Positions 49,906 through 59,388 are shown, numbered from the stretch's first letter. The stretch is DNA of 64,000 bases from Microbacterium sp. zg-Y625 (GCF_030246925.1 NZ_CP126740.1:434001-498000), one strand, 5' to 3'. A program made the numbers and translations. Notes: generated by a model from the letters alone, not told the origin.

Positions 49906-51201
49906 TCATGGCAGCGCCCTGCCTGGCCATAGACCGCGCGCGCAGAGGGCTCCCAGTGCACGCGCGGTGAGCTTTGATCCTGCGGAGACAGGTCCACGTT
50001 TGGGCAAGGAAGCGTGCGTCCAATGCTGAGCCAGGGGAATTCGCTTGTGGCCGCCAGTTACGTCTGTTGCGGGCAGCCCGAGTAGCGTCTGATCCCGCAA
50101 AGGCTCGGATGATTCGTTCGCGATTGTCATCGCCGTAGAAAGTAGGTCGGCAGATCGGTACGCGCGAGCGGCGAGGTGATACAGCTGAATTGCGTCGTGC
50201 TCCCACGGTTTATGCCCTCGGGTAAAGGTCCAGGCAGTGGCTCCAGTCAGGTACGGAGCCAACGATGCGCAGGCCTGAGCTAGAGCGCCCCTATTCCACA
50301 GGTTCTCACCATAGTGCTCGGCTAGTCGTGCGAGCACTGTGAACGCCCGCAACCCATACACGGAGTAAAACCATCCATCCGCGCGGTCGATCTCCAATGG
50401 CATGCTGCCGTCTGGACGGATCTGGCGGCGCAACTCGCGGCGGGCCAACGGAATCACCCGCCGCGCTCTCTCGTATTCCCGGCCATATGTAGCGAACGCG
50501 AGAATCTGCGCGAGCAGATAAGAGCCGTGATTGTTCGTCGAGAATATCTCGCGCCGTCCGAAGGGGCTGTGAGCGAGCCAGTCGCTGAGCTCTCGGAACC
50601 AAGACCGGAGGGCTTCATCGTCAGAAGAAGTCCACTCGGACGAGTCCCCGATAAGTGCGACGTAGTCCAGCATCTCGATGAGAAATACGCCTTCGATTGT
50701 GCCCGTGAAGTGCCCGTCCCAAACACCCGGCCGCGCAGCCGCATAGCGGAAGTGCGGGTTCATCCGCGTTGTCGGGTCGATGAACCATGCGCGAAGCAGC
50801 CTCGTGGCGTGAGTCGAGTACCGCGTGTCCGAGGTGTAGAAGTAGGCGAGCCCGAGTGTCGCCACGCGCGCGGTCATGTCCTCGTAGCGTCCCTTATCGA
50901 AAGCCGTCGAGTTGAGTGCCTCTGGGTTCGTCTCGCTGTCGCGATACTGGTAAGGCAGACCGTCGGGCGTCTCGGGGTTGGGCCAGGAGTATCCGCCGAT
51001 CGCATAGAAGTCGTGAGGATTGCCCGATGCGGCGAGGGCAGTCTTATCTGTCACAGATGCGGGCGGGATGCCGAGCAGGCTGTCTGCTTCGCGCGTTAGC
51101 TCCGTAACTGCGCTCACAATCTCAGGCTCTCCTGCACGGAACTGATCCCTGACGAATCTGAGTTCGCTGTAGTCAAGATAAGTAAGTATGTAAGAGGTCA
51201 T
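49906..51201 (-). CDS. Alginate-lyase-family protein without signal peptide
   Basis: This 431-residue protein resembles the alginate lyase family (PF05426-type alpha/alpha toroid): ARLLRAWFIDPTTRMNPH near residue 135, GVFLIEMLDYV, and the family's catalytic-type segment STNNHGSYLLAQ. I see no signal peptide or anchor from ATG 51201 (MTSYILTYLDYSEL), which is odd for an enzyme acting on an exported polymer. A start further upstream would overlap the preceding gene and is not hydrophobic. AAGGG lies upstream, in the 10-base space after the pyruvyltransferase fusion gene. It fits a uronic-acid-containing product. Confidence 0.8.
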   Translation of the reverse strand: MTSYILTYLDYSELRFVRDQFRAGEPEIVSAVTELTREADSLLGIPPASVTDKTALAASGNPHDFYAIGGYSWPNPETPDGLPYQYRDSETNPEALNSTAFDKGRYEDMTARVATLGLAYFYTSDTRYSTHATRLLRAWFIDPTTRMNPHFRYAAARPGVWDGHFTGTIEGVFLIEMLDYVALIGDSSEWTSSDDEALRSWFRELSDWLAHSPFGRREIFSTNNHGSYLLAQILAFATYGREYERARRVIPLARRELRRQIRPDGSMPLEIDRADGWFYSVYGLRAFTVLARLAEHYGENLWNRGALAQACASLAPYLTGATAWTFTRGHKPWEHDAIQLYHLAARAYRSADLLSTAMTIANESSEPLRDQTLLGLPATDVTGGHKRIPLAQHWTHASLPKRGPVSAGSKLTARALGALCARGLWPGRALP

Positions 51202-51211
51202 CGGCGCGCCC

Positions 51212-53245
51212 TTACAGAGCGGTTCGCTCGGCCACTGCAGACCGGAGTACATTCCCGTGCTGGTCTCGTATGCGCTGCCAGCTGCGTTCATCCAGATTCG
51301 GTCGCGAGGTTTTACGCGCATGTAAAGACCATTCCAGCGCCGCATCGAGTTCGCTGCTGTCGAACTGGCGATATATGCGCACCCATTCGTCTCCTACCTC
51401 CTGCTGAAGTGCGACTGTGGTGGCAGTGAGGGGTACCAAAATTGGCCGATTCAGTGAAAGGGCAACGAGTACGGCACCAGAACTATGAAGTTCTCGGTAT
51501 GGGAAGACGCACAGGGAGGACCGGCTGATCTCGACAGCCAGGTCCTCGTCGGGCACAAACCCGAACTGGTAGGAGATCCTATTGTCCGAGGCAGCGGCGT
51601 CCCGAACCGCTTGAGCCACGCGCTGGTCGGTCGGAGCGCCTACGATCCGGAGTTCTTCGATGCGCGATGCGTGCATAGCGCCAAGAAGTTCCGGAACGCC
51701 CTTGTATTGCTCCAATCGGCCAAAGTGCAACGCGCGACCCGGCACCGCAGACTGCGTCGGAACGTCGGCATATGGCTCTCGGTAGCTCCCGTGAGGAATC
51801 AGGTGGACGGTGCCCTCTGAGACTTTAGGGTCTCCTGGGACGAGGTGGATTTCGGCAGTAGTGAGCATGTCGAGCGCGGACCTAAGGGTGGCTCCCCAGT
51901 CCCGGGTCACGGGACGATGTGGAGTGACGTTGTGAAGGGTACGGATAACAGGGATTCTGCGGCGTCGAACACGTCTGATGACTATCCGTGCCAGCAGGCG
52001 CACAGCCCGCTCTCGGGGCGAGGAGCCTGCGGGCACGAAGTGTTCAGGCCAGTGAACGTGCAGCGCCTCGTAGCGGCCAAAGAGCGCGCGAGGCCAGCCG
52101 AGAAACAGCGGCCTAATCCCGAAGTCCTCGGTAGCGGCCATGTGCCGGGCATAACGTGTTGTGTGGTCTGGCGCTGAGACTGTGTGGAGCACCCGCAAAG
52201 GCGTAGCACGCTCGCCCGAGACGCGCGCAGCGATTGCGCATGCGAGATCGTCTAGTCGGCTCCGCGCGGAACGAAGCGAATTCAGAACCTGCGCCTGATC
52301 TGCATCGATGCGGGCTGAAGCGTGCCTCGCAGGAAGGAGGGTGAGATCAGCGACCGCGAGCGCACGCGAGACCTTCCGCGACGAATCTGGAACGAGATCG
52401 AGCGGGATCGCACCTTCCGTGACGGCCATGACCACGGAGTGAAGCCGGTCCGACGCCACCCACGTCGCTTTCGAGTATGCCGCGCGTACGGCTCTTTCCT
52501 GATCGGCGTGCGTTGCGCTATCTGGCCAAGCAATCAGTTGCGCGTCGAGTTGCCTTGCGAGCCACTCGGCCCGCACCGCGTCGCGTCGCACCTGACAAAC
52601 CACAACGATTCGAGCCTGCAGATCGTTGGCTGCGGTGCGTCGAACAGTTTCTACCCACTCGTCCGATGGGATGGGCCGGTCGCCGCGGATGCTCAGCGCG
52701 AGTACTCGGCTGGTCCTGACCTCGTACTGGCGTTCGGCTACAACTTCGACGGGCGGCCCCTCTCCCATCGCCCAGTCCGGGCACACCGTCCCAATCCCGA
52801 CCGCATGACGCGAAGCTTCATCACGCCACGACACAAGGTCACTCGCCCGTATGGTTGCCTTGGCGGCAAATGGAACTTTCCCCCCGGGGTCTCGCAACCC
52901 GAAGCCAGCGTGGATGACCGCGCCACCGCGCAGCTTGACGAGTCCAATTGCTGGCGCCATGAGTGCACGGGTGACGCGAAACCGGAGGTCCGGCAGTAGC
53001 TCTCCTGCATTCAGGAAAAGGGACGTCCTCTGGCTCAACGCGCTTCGGAACAGGGCCCCAAGCCAACGACGGCGGCTCGTGTAAAGCGTATCTATTGTCC
53101 TCAAGCCTAGGTTTGTCCAGTCGGAGGCGCCTCGGCCAACGAAGACGTGACATGCGCCACCCGTTTGCGCGGCTCGAATTAGCGGGCGGCGCAGAAGGGA
53201 ATCCCCCAGGTTATCTCGCTGGCTAGTTATTGTGACGAATAGCAT
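51212..53245 (-). CDS. Polysaccharide pyruvyltransferase fused to a family-4-like glycosyltransferase
   Basis: This 677-residue, two-domain protein has an N-terminal half (about 1-320) that looks like the polysaccharide pyruvyltransferase family: RDNLGDSLLRRPLI, VSWRDEASRH and SDRLHSVVMAV, the last like the family's conserved R-x-H. The C-terminal half (about 350-670) looks like a GT-B transferase: EALHVHWPEHF, IRTLHNVTPH, LHFGRLEQYKGVPELL and CVFPYRELHSSGAVLVA. Fusion of these activities in one chain is unusual; they are normally separate genes. It would add a sugar and a pyruvate ketal to the repeat unit. Confidence 0.8.
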   Translation of the reverse strand: MLFVTITSQRDNLGDSLLRRPLIRAAQTGGACHVFVGRGASDWTNLGLRTIDTLYTSRRRWLGALFRSALSQRTSLFLNAGELLPDLRFRVTRALMAPAIGLVKLRGGAVIHAGFGLRDPGGKVPFAAKATIRASDLVSWRDEASRHAVGIGTVCPDWAMGEGPPVEVVAERQYEVRTSRVLALSIRGDRPIPSDEWVETVRRTAANDLQARIVVVCQVRRDAVRAEWLARQLDAQLIAWPDSATHADQERAVRAAYSKATWVASDRLHSVVMAVTEGAIPLDLVPDSSRKVSRALAVADLTLLPARHASARIDADQAQVLNSLRSARSRLDDLACAIAARVSGERATPLRVLHTVSAPDHTTRYARHMAATEDFGIRPLFLGWPRALFGRYEALHVHWPEHFVPAGSSPRERAVRLLARIVIRRVRRRRIPVIRTLHNVTPHRPVTRDWGATLRSALDMLTTAEIHLVPGDPKVSEGTVHLIPHGSYREPYADVPTQSAVPGRALHFGRLEQYKGVPELLGAMHASRIEELRIVGAPTDQRVAQAVRDAAASDNRISYQFGFVPDEDLAVEISRSSLCVFPYRELHSSGAVLVALSLNRPILVPLTATTVALQQEVGDEWVRIYRQFDSSELDAALEWSLHARKTSRPNLDERSWQRIRDQHGNVLRSAVAERTAL

Positions 53246-53427
53246 TCGGGTCCTCTATTCTCAATGATGCAATGTGCGGGGTCCGGATTTCACATCCGGC
53301 AAGCGCCGCAGTGTCGGTATACTGCGGCCAGAGGCTGCCGCGCGGTTGGGGGTGCGGGTTGGCAGGCCATCGGTAGCGCAACGGGAACGGTCTCGAAATC
53401 GACGGTCGATTTCGGTGATGCTTGGGC

Positions 53428-54279
53428 TCATCCGCGGCGTGCCACTTCCGAGACTGCCACGAGGAGCGCAGACAAATGTGGGCGGAGTGCAATCGCGCGT
53501 TTTAGGATGTGCAGAGCCTGCCTGTAGTCGCCCGCGGCGATAGCAGAACGTACAACGACGGAGCAGAGGAAGTCAGCTCTGGATTTTGGCGATGCTTTCG
53601 CGCCGAAAGTGTTTAACCATGCTTCGCTGGCACGCCAGTCCTTGGAACGTGAGACGGAGGCTGTGGATCCCTGGTAGACGTTCACAAGAGGATCCGGATG
53701 CGTCATCACTTCCATGCGCTGGGCTACAAGGTCGATGAGCAATGTCCAGTCTTGGTGCCGAGGAAGCTCGTCCCGCCAGGGAACATTGATGGCTGTCTGT
53801 CGAGGAATGAGCAGGGTTGAGCTTTGCATGAAGTTCTTGCGAAGGGTGATCGATGAGCGGTCAAGCAAATAGTCGGCAATCGGTTGCCCGCTCACATATG
53901 GTCGCTCAGGAACTATGCGCTCTTTCCGACCTATCAGTCGGGCGCGGCTGGTTGCGATCGCCCGAGGCGATTTCTTTAGGAGCTCTAGTTGTTGGAAAGT
54001 TTTGTCCGGAAGCCACTCGTCGTCATCATCGAGGAAACCGATCACGTCGGCGCGCGCACTGCGCACGCCTAGATTGCGTGCTGAGGCCCCGCCGACGGCG
54101 CCTGTCGTAAGGACAAGCTCGTGGGGGAGATCCCGCAGTTGCTCGTTCACTTCCCGTTGGAGCCAGGGGCGATCGAGCACGACGACGGGCCAGACGGGCA
54201 CGGACTGGTCCAGCGCGGACCTTACCGCGCGGACTAACTCGGGCCGCCCGATGGTCGGGATTACTGCCGCCACTCTCAT
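53428..54279 (-). CDS. Family 2 glycosyltransferase
   Basis: This 283-residue soluble GT-A transferase starts MRVAAVIPTIGRPELVRAVRSA, with ASARNLGVRSARADVIGFLDDDDEWLP (DDDD replacing the simple DxD) and HQDWTLLIDLVAQ as the likely acceptor-base region. The final 70 residues are helical. It overlaps the WecB-type gene by four bases, so these two are coupled. A 182-base space separates it from the fusion gene downstream. Confidence 0.88.
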   Translation of the reverse strand: MRVAAVIPTIGRPELVRAVRSALDQSVPVWPVVVLDRPWLQREVNEQLRDLPHELVLTTGAVGGASARNLGVRSARADVIGFLDDDDEWLPDKTFQQLELLKKSPRAIATSRARLIGRKERIVPERPYVSGQPIADYLLDRSSITLRKNFMQSSTLLIPRQTAINVPWRDELPRHQDWTLLIDLVAQRMEVMTHPDPLVNVYQGSTASVSRSKDWRASEAWLNTFGAKASPKSRADFLCSVVVRSAIAAGDYRQALHILKRAIALRPHLSALLVAVSEVARRG

Positions 54280-55085
54280 TGGATTGCTCGTTTTCGACGG
54301 TAAAGCACACGTAGCAGGTCAAGGGGTTCCACCAGATACCTACTCGCGAGCCGGCGAGGATCACACGCCAGACGCCAGAGCCACTCGATCTTCAGGCGTC
54401 CGGTCCAGCGCGGCGCATGTCCTTGGGCTCCGGAAAGCTGATCTATCGCGCCTCCAACGGTGGCGATGGCTCCCATCACTCCGCCGGATCGTAGTGCTAG
54501 CGCGACCTCCTCTTGGAGGGGCATTCCCATGCCGACGATGGTCAGTTGCGGGCCGAACTCTTTCGCCTCTTCTACGAGCTCAGGGAGTCGATGTGGTCGC
54601 CAGGGGTGGCCGGGGATCCCTAAAAACTCTATCCCGCGGTTGTCGGTCGAGGCGCGCCGGATGAACCCCTCGTTAGACTCGCGAGAAGCGCCAACCACAA
54701 GCACGCGAGATATATGTTCGGAGCGGATCGCTTCTGGGATCCAATCCGTCGAGCCGATGCGGAATTCAGTTCCCAACTTCGGGAGCCCGCTTCGTGATCG
54801 TGTGCGATTAAGTGCGGACAGTATCGGCCAACCGTCGATCAGTGTGTAGTCAGCGCTGTCGTAGAAACGCCGAAATGCATCGTTGGTATGGAGTACATAA
54901 ACGCTGTGCAGGTTGTGCGCGGCGATCAGCGTGGCGGAGGTGCCGCTCGCGGCCGCAATGATTGCGTCGACGGCCCCATCCACAGTCAGGGGGGAAACGG
55001 TTACGTCGAACGTATCGATCGACATGCTCCCTGGTTGTGTAGAAGCGAGGGACGTCATCTCTGGGTATCTCTCTGTGAGCGTCAA
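54276..55085 (-). CDS. WecB/TagA/CpsF-family glycosyltransferase
   Basis: This protein of up to 269 residues belongs to the family that transfers N-acetylmannosamine(-uronate) or related sugars to lipid-linked intermediates. It has IAAHNLHSVYVLHTND, TLIDGWPILSA, RVLVVGAS and IVGMGMPLQEEVAL, and GGAIDQLSG near the end. Starts at 55085 (GTG), 55058 or 55025 (ATG) are possible; the conserved domain begins at about the last one. It is likely the second-step transferase after the WbaP-like priming enzyme. Confidence 0.87.
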   Translation of the reverse strand: MTLTERYPEMTSLASTQPGSMSIDTFDVTVSPLTVDGAVDAIIAAASGTSATLIAAHNLHSVYVLHTNDAFRRFYDSADYTLIDGWPILSALNRTRSRSGLPKLGTEFRIGSTDWIPEAIRSEHISRVLVVGASRESNEGFIRRASTDNRGIEFLGIPGHPWRPHRLPELVEEAKEFGPQLTIVGMGMPLQEEVALALRSGGVMGAIATVGGAIDQLSGAQGHAPRWTGRLKIEWLWRLACDPRRLASRYLVEPLDLLRVLYRRKRAIQ

Positions 55086-55499
55086 GGGTGGTGATCAAGT
55101 CGAAGCCCCGCCGGTGGCGCACAATCCACGCGCTGTGGGGCGATGTCGAGGATTCGGTGATGGGGGAGTCGCGCGGGTTGCGCGTCGGTTGGTGCTGTCA
55201 CCTCCGAGGATCCCTCGCGGCGGGGGGTGAGGATTTGTGGGGAACTCGGGACCTTCCTATATAACGTACGCCGGGCTCGCCGTATTTTGGAATCTGCGGT
55301 GTCGTGAATCGTATGTCGCTTTCGCCAGTCGGCGGGAATGGTCAAGTGCTCAAGTCTGTTGATGGCGGATAGGCGCCGCGTCGGAGAGCGTGGGACCGAA
55401 ATTGCTGCCATGCGAGCCATCACAACGGTTGTCATGAGTGCGTGGCGTCGTTGATTTACCACCCTGTGAAGAGGCATTGCTCGGCCCTGGTAGGAACGG
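55086..55499. other. 414-bp spacer between the priming transferase and WecB-type genes
   Basis: This spacer is A/T-rich compared with the flanks (for example TATATAACGTA at about 55258) and contains no convincing gene. It may carry the promoter of the downstream minus-strand genes; I could not fix -35 and -10 boxes. It also marks one end of the less GC-rich block. Confidence 0.45.
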
Positions 55500-57014
55500 T
55501 CAGTGAGCGGTCGCGCCCGGCGCGATCACGGCCCGAATCGTTTTCAAGAGGATTAGGAGGTCGCCGAGAAGGCTCCAGTTCTCTACGTAGGAAAGATCGA
55601 GTCGCACGGATTCCTCCCACGAGAGCGTTGACCGGCCACCTACCTGCCAAGCGCCTGTTATGCCAGGCTTCGCGAGGAAGCGCCGATGGACATGGTCGGC
55701 ATACTTCTCTACTTCGCTGGGAAGAGGCGGTCGCGGGCCTACGAGGGACATTGATCCTCCGACGACGTTCAGTAGCTGCGGCAGTTCATCGAGGCTGAAT
55801 CTGCGCATGACGCGACCCACTCGCGTAACTCGCGGATCGTCACTCATTTTGAAGAGCACCTCGTTGCCCGCGTCCCGTCGCCCCGTAACGAGTTCGGGGA
55901 GGAGATCCTCAGCGTTCGCGACCATCGTCCGGAATTTCAACATGGTGAACTCGCGACCGCGCAGTCCGACTCTGGTCTGCTGAAAGAGCACCGGCCCGGG
56001 TGAGGAGAGTCGGACGGCGAGGGCGAGGAAGAGCAGAACCGGGCTGAGTATGATCAGGGCCCCGAGGCTCAGGAGCAGATCTACCATCCGCTTGGCGAAC
56101 AACTGACCGCCGCTGAAGCGTGGCGTCTCGACGTGGATCAGCGGGAGGCCCGCGACGGGCCTGGTGTGCAGACGCGGGCCCGCGATGTCGATGATGCTCG
56201 GTGCGAGCACCAGGTGCTGGCGCCCGGCTTCGAGGCTCCAGGAGATCTCCTTCACCTTGCGGGCCGGGAGGTCGTCTGTGCTGGTAACAGCCACGGTGTC
56301 GGCCCCGGTGACGGCAAGCGCGCGGTCGATGGTACTGACCGCTCCCATGATGGGAATCGAGGTGCCCGGTATGGTGTCGGCAACTTTTCCAGTGGGCACG
56401 CAGGCACCAACGACCAGGTATCCGGCCTCGGGCGTGCGCCGCAGCTCGTTTGCGATCTCGGCGACGCTCCGCTCCGAGCCCACGAGCAACACGCGGGCAG
56501 AATACTCGCCGCGCCGACGCCGGGTGTTGATCCACCGGCGCCAGAGCCACCGCTCGAGCACCAGAGCAACGATCCCGACGGGCAGGCTGATGAGAAGGAA
56601 TCCCCGCGCGACGTCAATCCGGAGGAGGAAACCGATGATCGCGACGTAGCCGAACAGTCGAACACTGCAATCGACGACGCGGCGGTACTCCGCCATTCCG
56701 GTCCCGACGACGCGATGGCTGCGGGAGTCGATCAGGCTGAGCCCCCACATCCAGGCGAGCACCAGCACGGTGGAGAACGCCCAGTACGACAACTCTGAGA
56801 TTCGCAGGTCATCGCGCATAGCGACCTCAGCGTTTCCCATACCGAACCAGACGACCTGCGCGCCAAACACGACGACGATCAGCACCAGGAGGTCACTGAG
56901 GATGAGGCGCCTGGCGTAGGCCGGCCGCCAATTCTTGACGGTAGGTGGAGTCGCGGTGGGATCCACGGAATCGAGTTCGGTCGCGTCTTGCGTACCAATG
57001 AACGTCGTCGTCAT
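55500..57014 (-). CDS. Polyprenyl-phosphate sugar-1-phosphate transferase (WbaP/CpsE-like)
   Basis: This is the priming enzyme that loads the first sugar-phosphate onto undecaprenyl phosphate. It has about 504 residues, with four N-terminal membrane helices, a CoA-binding-like middle domain (ARVLLVGSERSVAEIA) and a C-terminal sugar-transferase domain. That domain has a hydrophobic hairpin (VDLLLSLGALIILSPVLL), VGLRGREFTMLKFRTM, LDELPQLLNVVGGSMSLVGPR and PGITGAWQVGGRS. ATG 57014 (MTTTFIGTQD) is preferred; GTG 57065 would add 17 residues. It heads the minus-strand cluster and is divergent from the DUF4012 gene. Confidence 0.92.
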   Translation of the reverse strand: MTTTFIGTQDATELDSVDPTATPPTVKNWRPAYARRLILSDLLVLIVVVFGAQVVWFGMGNAEVAMRDDLRISELSYWAFSTVLVLAWMWGLSLIDSRSHRVVGTGMAEYRRVVDCSVRLFGYVAIIGFLLRIDVARGFLLISLPVGIVALVLERWLWRRWINTRRRRGEYSARVLLVGSERSVAEIANELRRTPEAGYLVVGACVPTGKVADTIPGTSIPIMGAVSTIDRALAVTGADTVAVTSTDDLPARKVKEISWSLEAGRQHLVLAPSIIDIAGPRLHTRPVAGLPLIHVETPRFSGGQLFAKRMVDLLLSLGALIILSPVLLFLALAVRLSSPGPVLFQQTRVGLRGREFTMLKFRTMVANAEDLLPELVTGRRDAGNEVLFKMSDDPRVTRVGRVMRRFSLDELPQLLNVVGGSMSLVGPRPPLPSEVEKYADHVHRRFLAKPGITGAWQVGGRSTLSWEESVRLDLSYVENWSLLGDLLILLKTIRAVIAPGATAH

Positions 57015-57137
57015 TGCCGTGAATTCCGGTCGTATCGGGGGCAACCGGGCCCCACCGCCGTGCACTTCGTCGTCATGAATTAGTCCCCCTCTACAACATA
57101 GCCAATGAAAATGCAGTTCAAAGACACGTCCTAGACT

Positions 57138-58940
57138 GTGGCGGTGTCAACCGAGCAACCGCGACCCCAAATCCGCAGCACCAGATTCTGGGTTCTGACG
57201 ATCTCGGCCCTCATTCTCATCGCCCTCATGGCGGGTGGCGCTTTGGTAGCAAAGACGCTTGCTGACCGGGCGTTTGCTGCCCGCGACGCGCTGCAGAGCG
57301 CCGTTCCGCTCGCCAGCGCCGCGAAGGACCAGATCCTCGCCGGAGATGCTACGGCTGCCCAGCAGACCGTGGCGCAGCTGCAGGAACTCACGGGTGTAGC
57401 GCGCGCGCAGGCAGACGGCGAACTCTGGCGCTTCGCAGAGGGACTTCCTGTCGTGGGACCGAACCTCGTCGTCGTGCGCGACGTCGCCGCGACGATCAAC
57501 GACCTGGTCGTGCGGGCAGCCCTCCCCGCATCGCAGATGAACCTCGACGGTCTGGCCCCCGCGGGGGGACGCATCGACACCGCGATGCTCACCCAGGCAT
57601 CCGAGCTGGTCGATCAAGCCGCCACTGCTGTCGCCGACGCCCGTGCCACCATCGACGGCATCGACCGCAGCAGCATCGTCGACCAGGTGGCATCCGGTGT
57701 CGACCAGCTCGATCGTGTGGTCGCCCAGATCGAGCCGCTCATCGCACCCGCTCAGCAGGCGCTTGCCGTGCTGCCCGGCATGCTGGGCGCCGAGGGTCCT
57801 CGCAATTACTTGGTGCTCGTACAGAACAACGCTGAATCCCGGGGGACCGGTGGTAACCCCGCTGCGCTCGTCATGTTGCATGTCGACAACGGCGACATCT
57901 CCATCGCTCAGCAGGCATCGAGCCAGGACTTCGTGAACGGCCGGCCGAACCCGGTCGCAGAGCTCGACCCGGCAACCGTTGCCCTCTACGGCGACAAGGT
58001 GGGCCGGTATATGCAGGACGTCACGATGACGCCCGACTTCGCGGAGTCGGCGCGGATCATGGGGGCATTCTGGGCGGAGCGGTTCGGCACACCGATCGAC
58101 GGCACCGTCTCCATCGATCCCGTCGCCCTCAGCTACCTCATGGCGGCGACCGGTCCAGTGAGCCTGCCCAACGGCGACGCGCTCGAGTCGAATACCGTGG
58201 TGGCGAATCTGCTGAACGAGGTCTATTCCCGCTTCCCCGACCCGAGGATGCAGGATGCCTACTTCGCGGTCGCAGCGGGAGCGATTTTCGACGCGCTCAC
58301 GTCCGTCTCTAACCCGCGCCAGCTCATCGAGCAGGCGACGCGCGCCATCGATGAGGGGCGGCTACTCTACGTGCCGACCTCGCCGGCCGAAGCCGAGCTC
58401 ATCGCCGGCACCCGCCTGACCGGCGCGCTGCCCACAGATAACTCCGAGACCACGCTCATCGGTTCGTATGTCAATGACATCACCGAGGGCAAGCTCAACT
58501 ACTACATGGACACCGCGGTCACGGTGGCGACCGATGCGTGCACGGTGGCCGCCGACGTGGCGCCCACGTTCACCGTGACGTCATCGCTCACGTCGACGCT
58601 GCAGCCCGATCAGGTTCGGGGTCTCGCCCGCTACATCTCGCCCGGGCGCTTCTTCCCGAAGGGCGTAATCAGCACCGATCTCGTCCTTTACGGTCCGGTG
58701 GGCGCGACCTTCGTGTCGGCCTCCGTCGACGGCGTGCCGGTTGCGGCGGCGCCCGTCGAGCACCTCGGCCGGCCGGCGGTCAAGATCAACGTGATCAACG
58801 ACCCCGCGTCGACGCACGCCGTCACGGCGGTGTTCTCGGGAACGGCGGGCGCCGACTACGGGCCGGTGGACGTCTGGCACACCCCGATGGTGCGCGAGAC
58901 ACCGGTCACGATCGAGGCGCCGGGGTGCGCGGCTCAGTAG
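57138..58940 (+). CDS. DUF4012-family membrane-anchored protein
   Basis: This 600-residue protein has one N-terminal transmembrane helix (about 15-40) and a large extracellular part. Typical DUF4012 segments are present: GLPVVGPNLVVVRDVAATIN, RNYLVLVQNNAESRGTGGNPAAL, a DFVNGRPNPV-like region, and GTVSIDPVALSYLMAATGPVSLPNG. The family is frequent beside Gram-positive exopolysaccharide genes and may join polymer to the cell wall, but no reaction is known. GTG at 57138 or 57144 starts it. Its 3' end overlaps the convergent GtrA gene by 35 bases. Confidence 0.87.
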   Translation: MAVSTEQPRPQIRSTRFWVLTISALILIALMAGGALVAKTLADRAFAARDALQSAVPLASAAKDQILAGDATAAQQTVAQLQELTGVARAQADGELWRFAEGLPVVGPNLVVVRDVAATINDLVVRAALPASQMNLDGLAPAGGRIDTAMLTQASELVDQAATAVADARATIDGIDRSSIVDQVASGVDQLDRVVAQIEPLIAPAQQALAVLPGMLGAEGPRNYLVLVQNNAESRGTGGNPAALVMLHVDNGDISIAQQASSQDFVNGRPNPVAELDPATVALYGDKVGRYMQDVTMTPDFAESARIMGAFWAERFGTPIDGTVSIDPVALSYLMAATGPVSLPNGDALESNTVVANLLNEVYSRFPDPRMQDAYFAVAAGAIFDALTSVSNPRQLIEQATRAIDEGRLLYVPTSPAEAELIAGTRLTGALPTDNSETTLIGSYVNDITEGKLNYYMDTAVTVATDACTVAADVAPTFTVTSSLTSTLQPDQVRGLARYISPGRFFPKGVISTDLVLYGPVGATFVSASVDGVPVAAAPVEHLGRPAVKINVINDPASTHAVTAVFSGTAGADYGPVDVWHTPMVRETPVTIEAPGCAAQ

Positions 58941-59388
58941 CCGCGCTCTTCTGCGGCGCGACGCGGAAGACGACGCCGTGGTAGAAGCCGAAGCGCGCGA
59001 TGACCACGACCACGATGCTCGCCAGGTTGATCACGTTGACCACGAGGGCGCCGGGCTGTCGTTCGAGCATCGCCGCGGCGGCATCCACTCCGAGCCACAC
59101 GATGACCGCGCCGAGCACGGTGCAGATCGCGTTGACGCCGACGAAGAGGGCCACCTCCAGCCAGCGGCGGCGTCGCGCGCGGTGGCGGAAGGTCCACTGG
59201 CGGTTGCCGAAGTACGCGTTGATGAGAGCCACGAGCGAGGCGACGACCTTGGCGCTGACGGCATCCCACCCGAAGCCCACGAGCAGCAGGTTGAAGACGG
59301 TGATCTCGATGACGGTGCTGATCGCGCCCACGGTGAGAAACCGGGTGCCGAGCGCGACGAGGCGCTTCGCGCGCGGGGGGAGCGACAT
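58906..59388 (-). CDS. GtrA-family membrane protein
   Basis: This 160-residue protein has four membrane helices of the GtrA family: FLTVGAISTVIEITVFNLLL, VASLVALINAYFGNRQWTF (the conserved N-x-x-W-x-F), then two more. GtrA proteins are thought to flip polyprenyl-phosphate-linked single sugars. It is divergent from a DPM-like GT2 gene, a common functional pairing. Its end overlaps the DUF4012 gene on the other strand. Confidence 0.9.
   Translation of the reverse strand: MSLPPRAKRLVALGTRFLTVGAISTVIEITVFNLLLVGFGWDAVSAKVVASLVALINAYFGNRQWTFRHRARRRRWLEVALFVGVNAICTVLGAVIVWLGVDAAAAMLERQPGALVVNVINLASIVVVVIARFGFYHGVVFRVAPQKSAATEPRTPAPRS

Noticed and set aside
46907..55499. Insertion sequence or prophage remnant at the edges of the less GC-rich block
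   Set aside because: No transposase, integrase or terminal repeats are visible at either edge.
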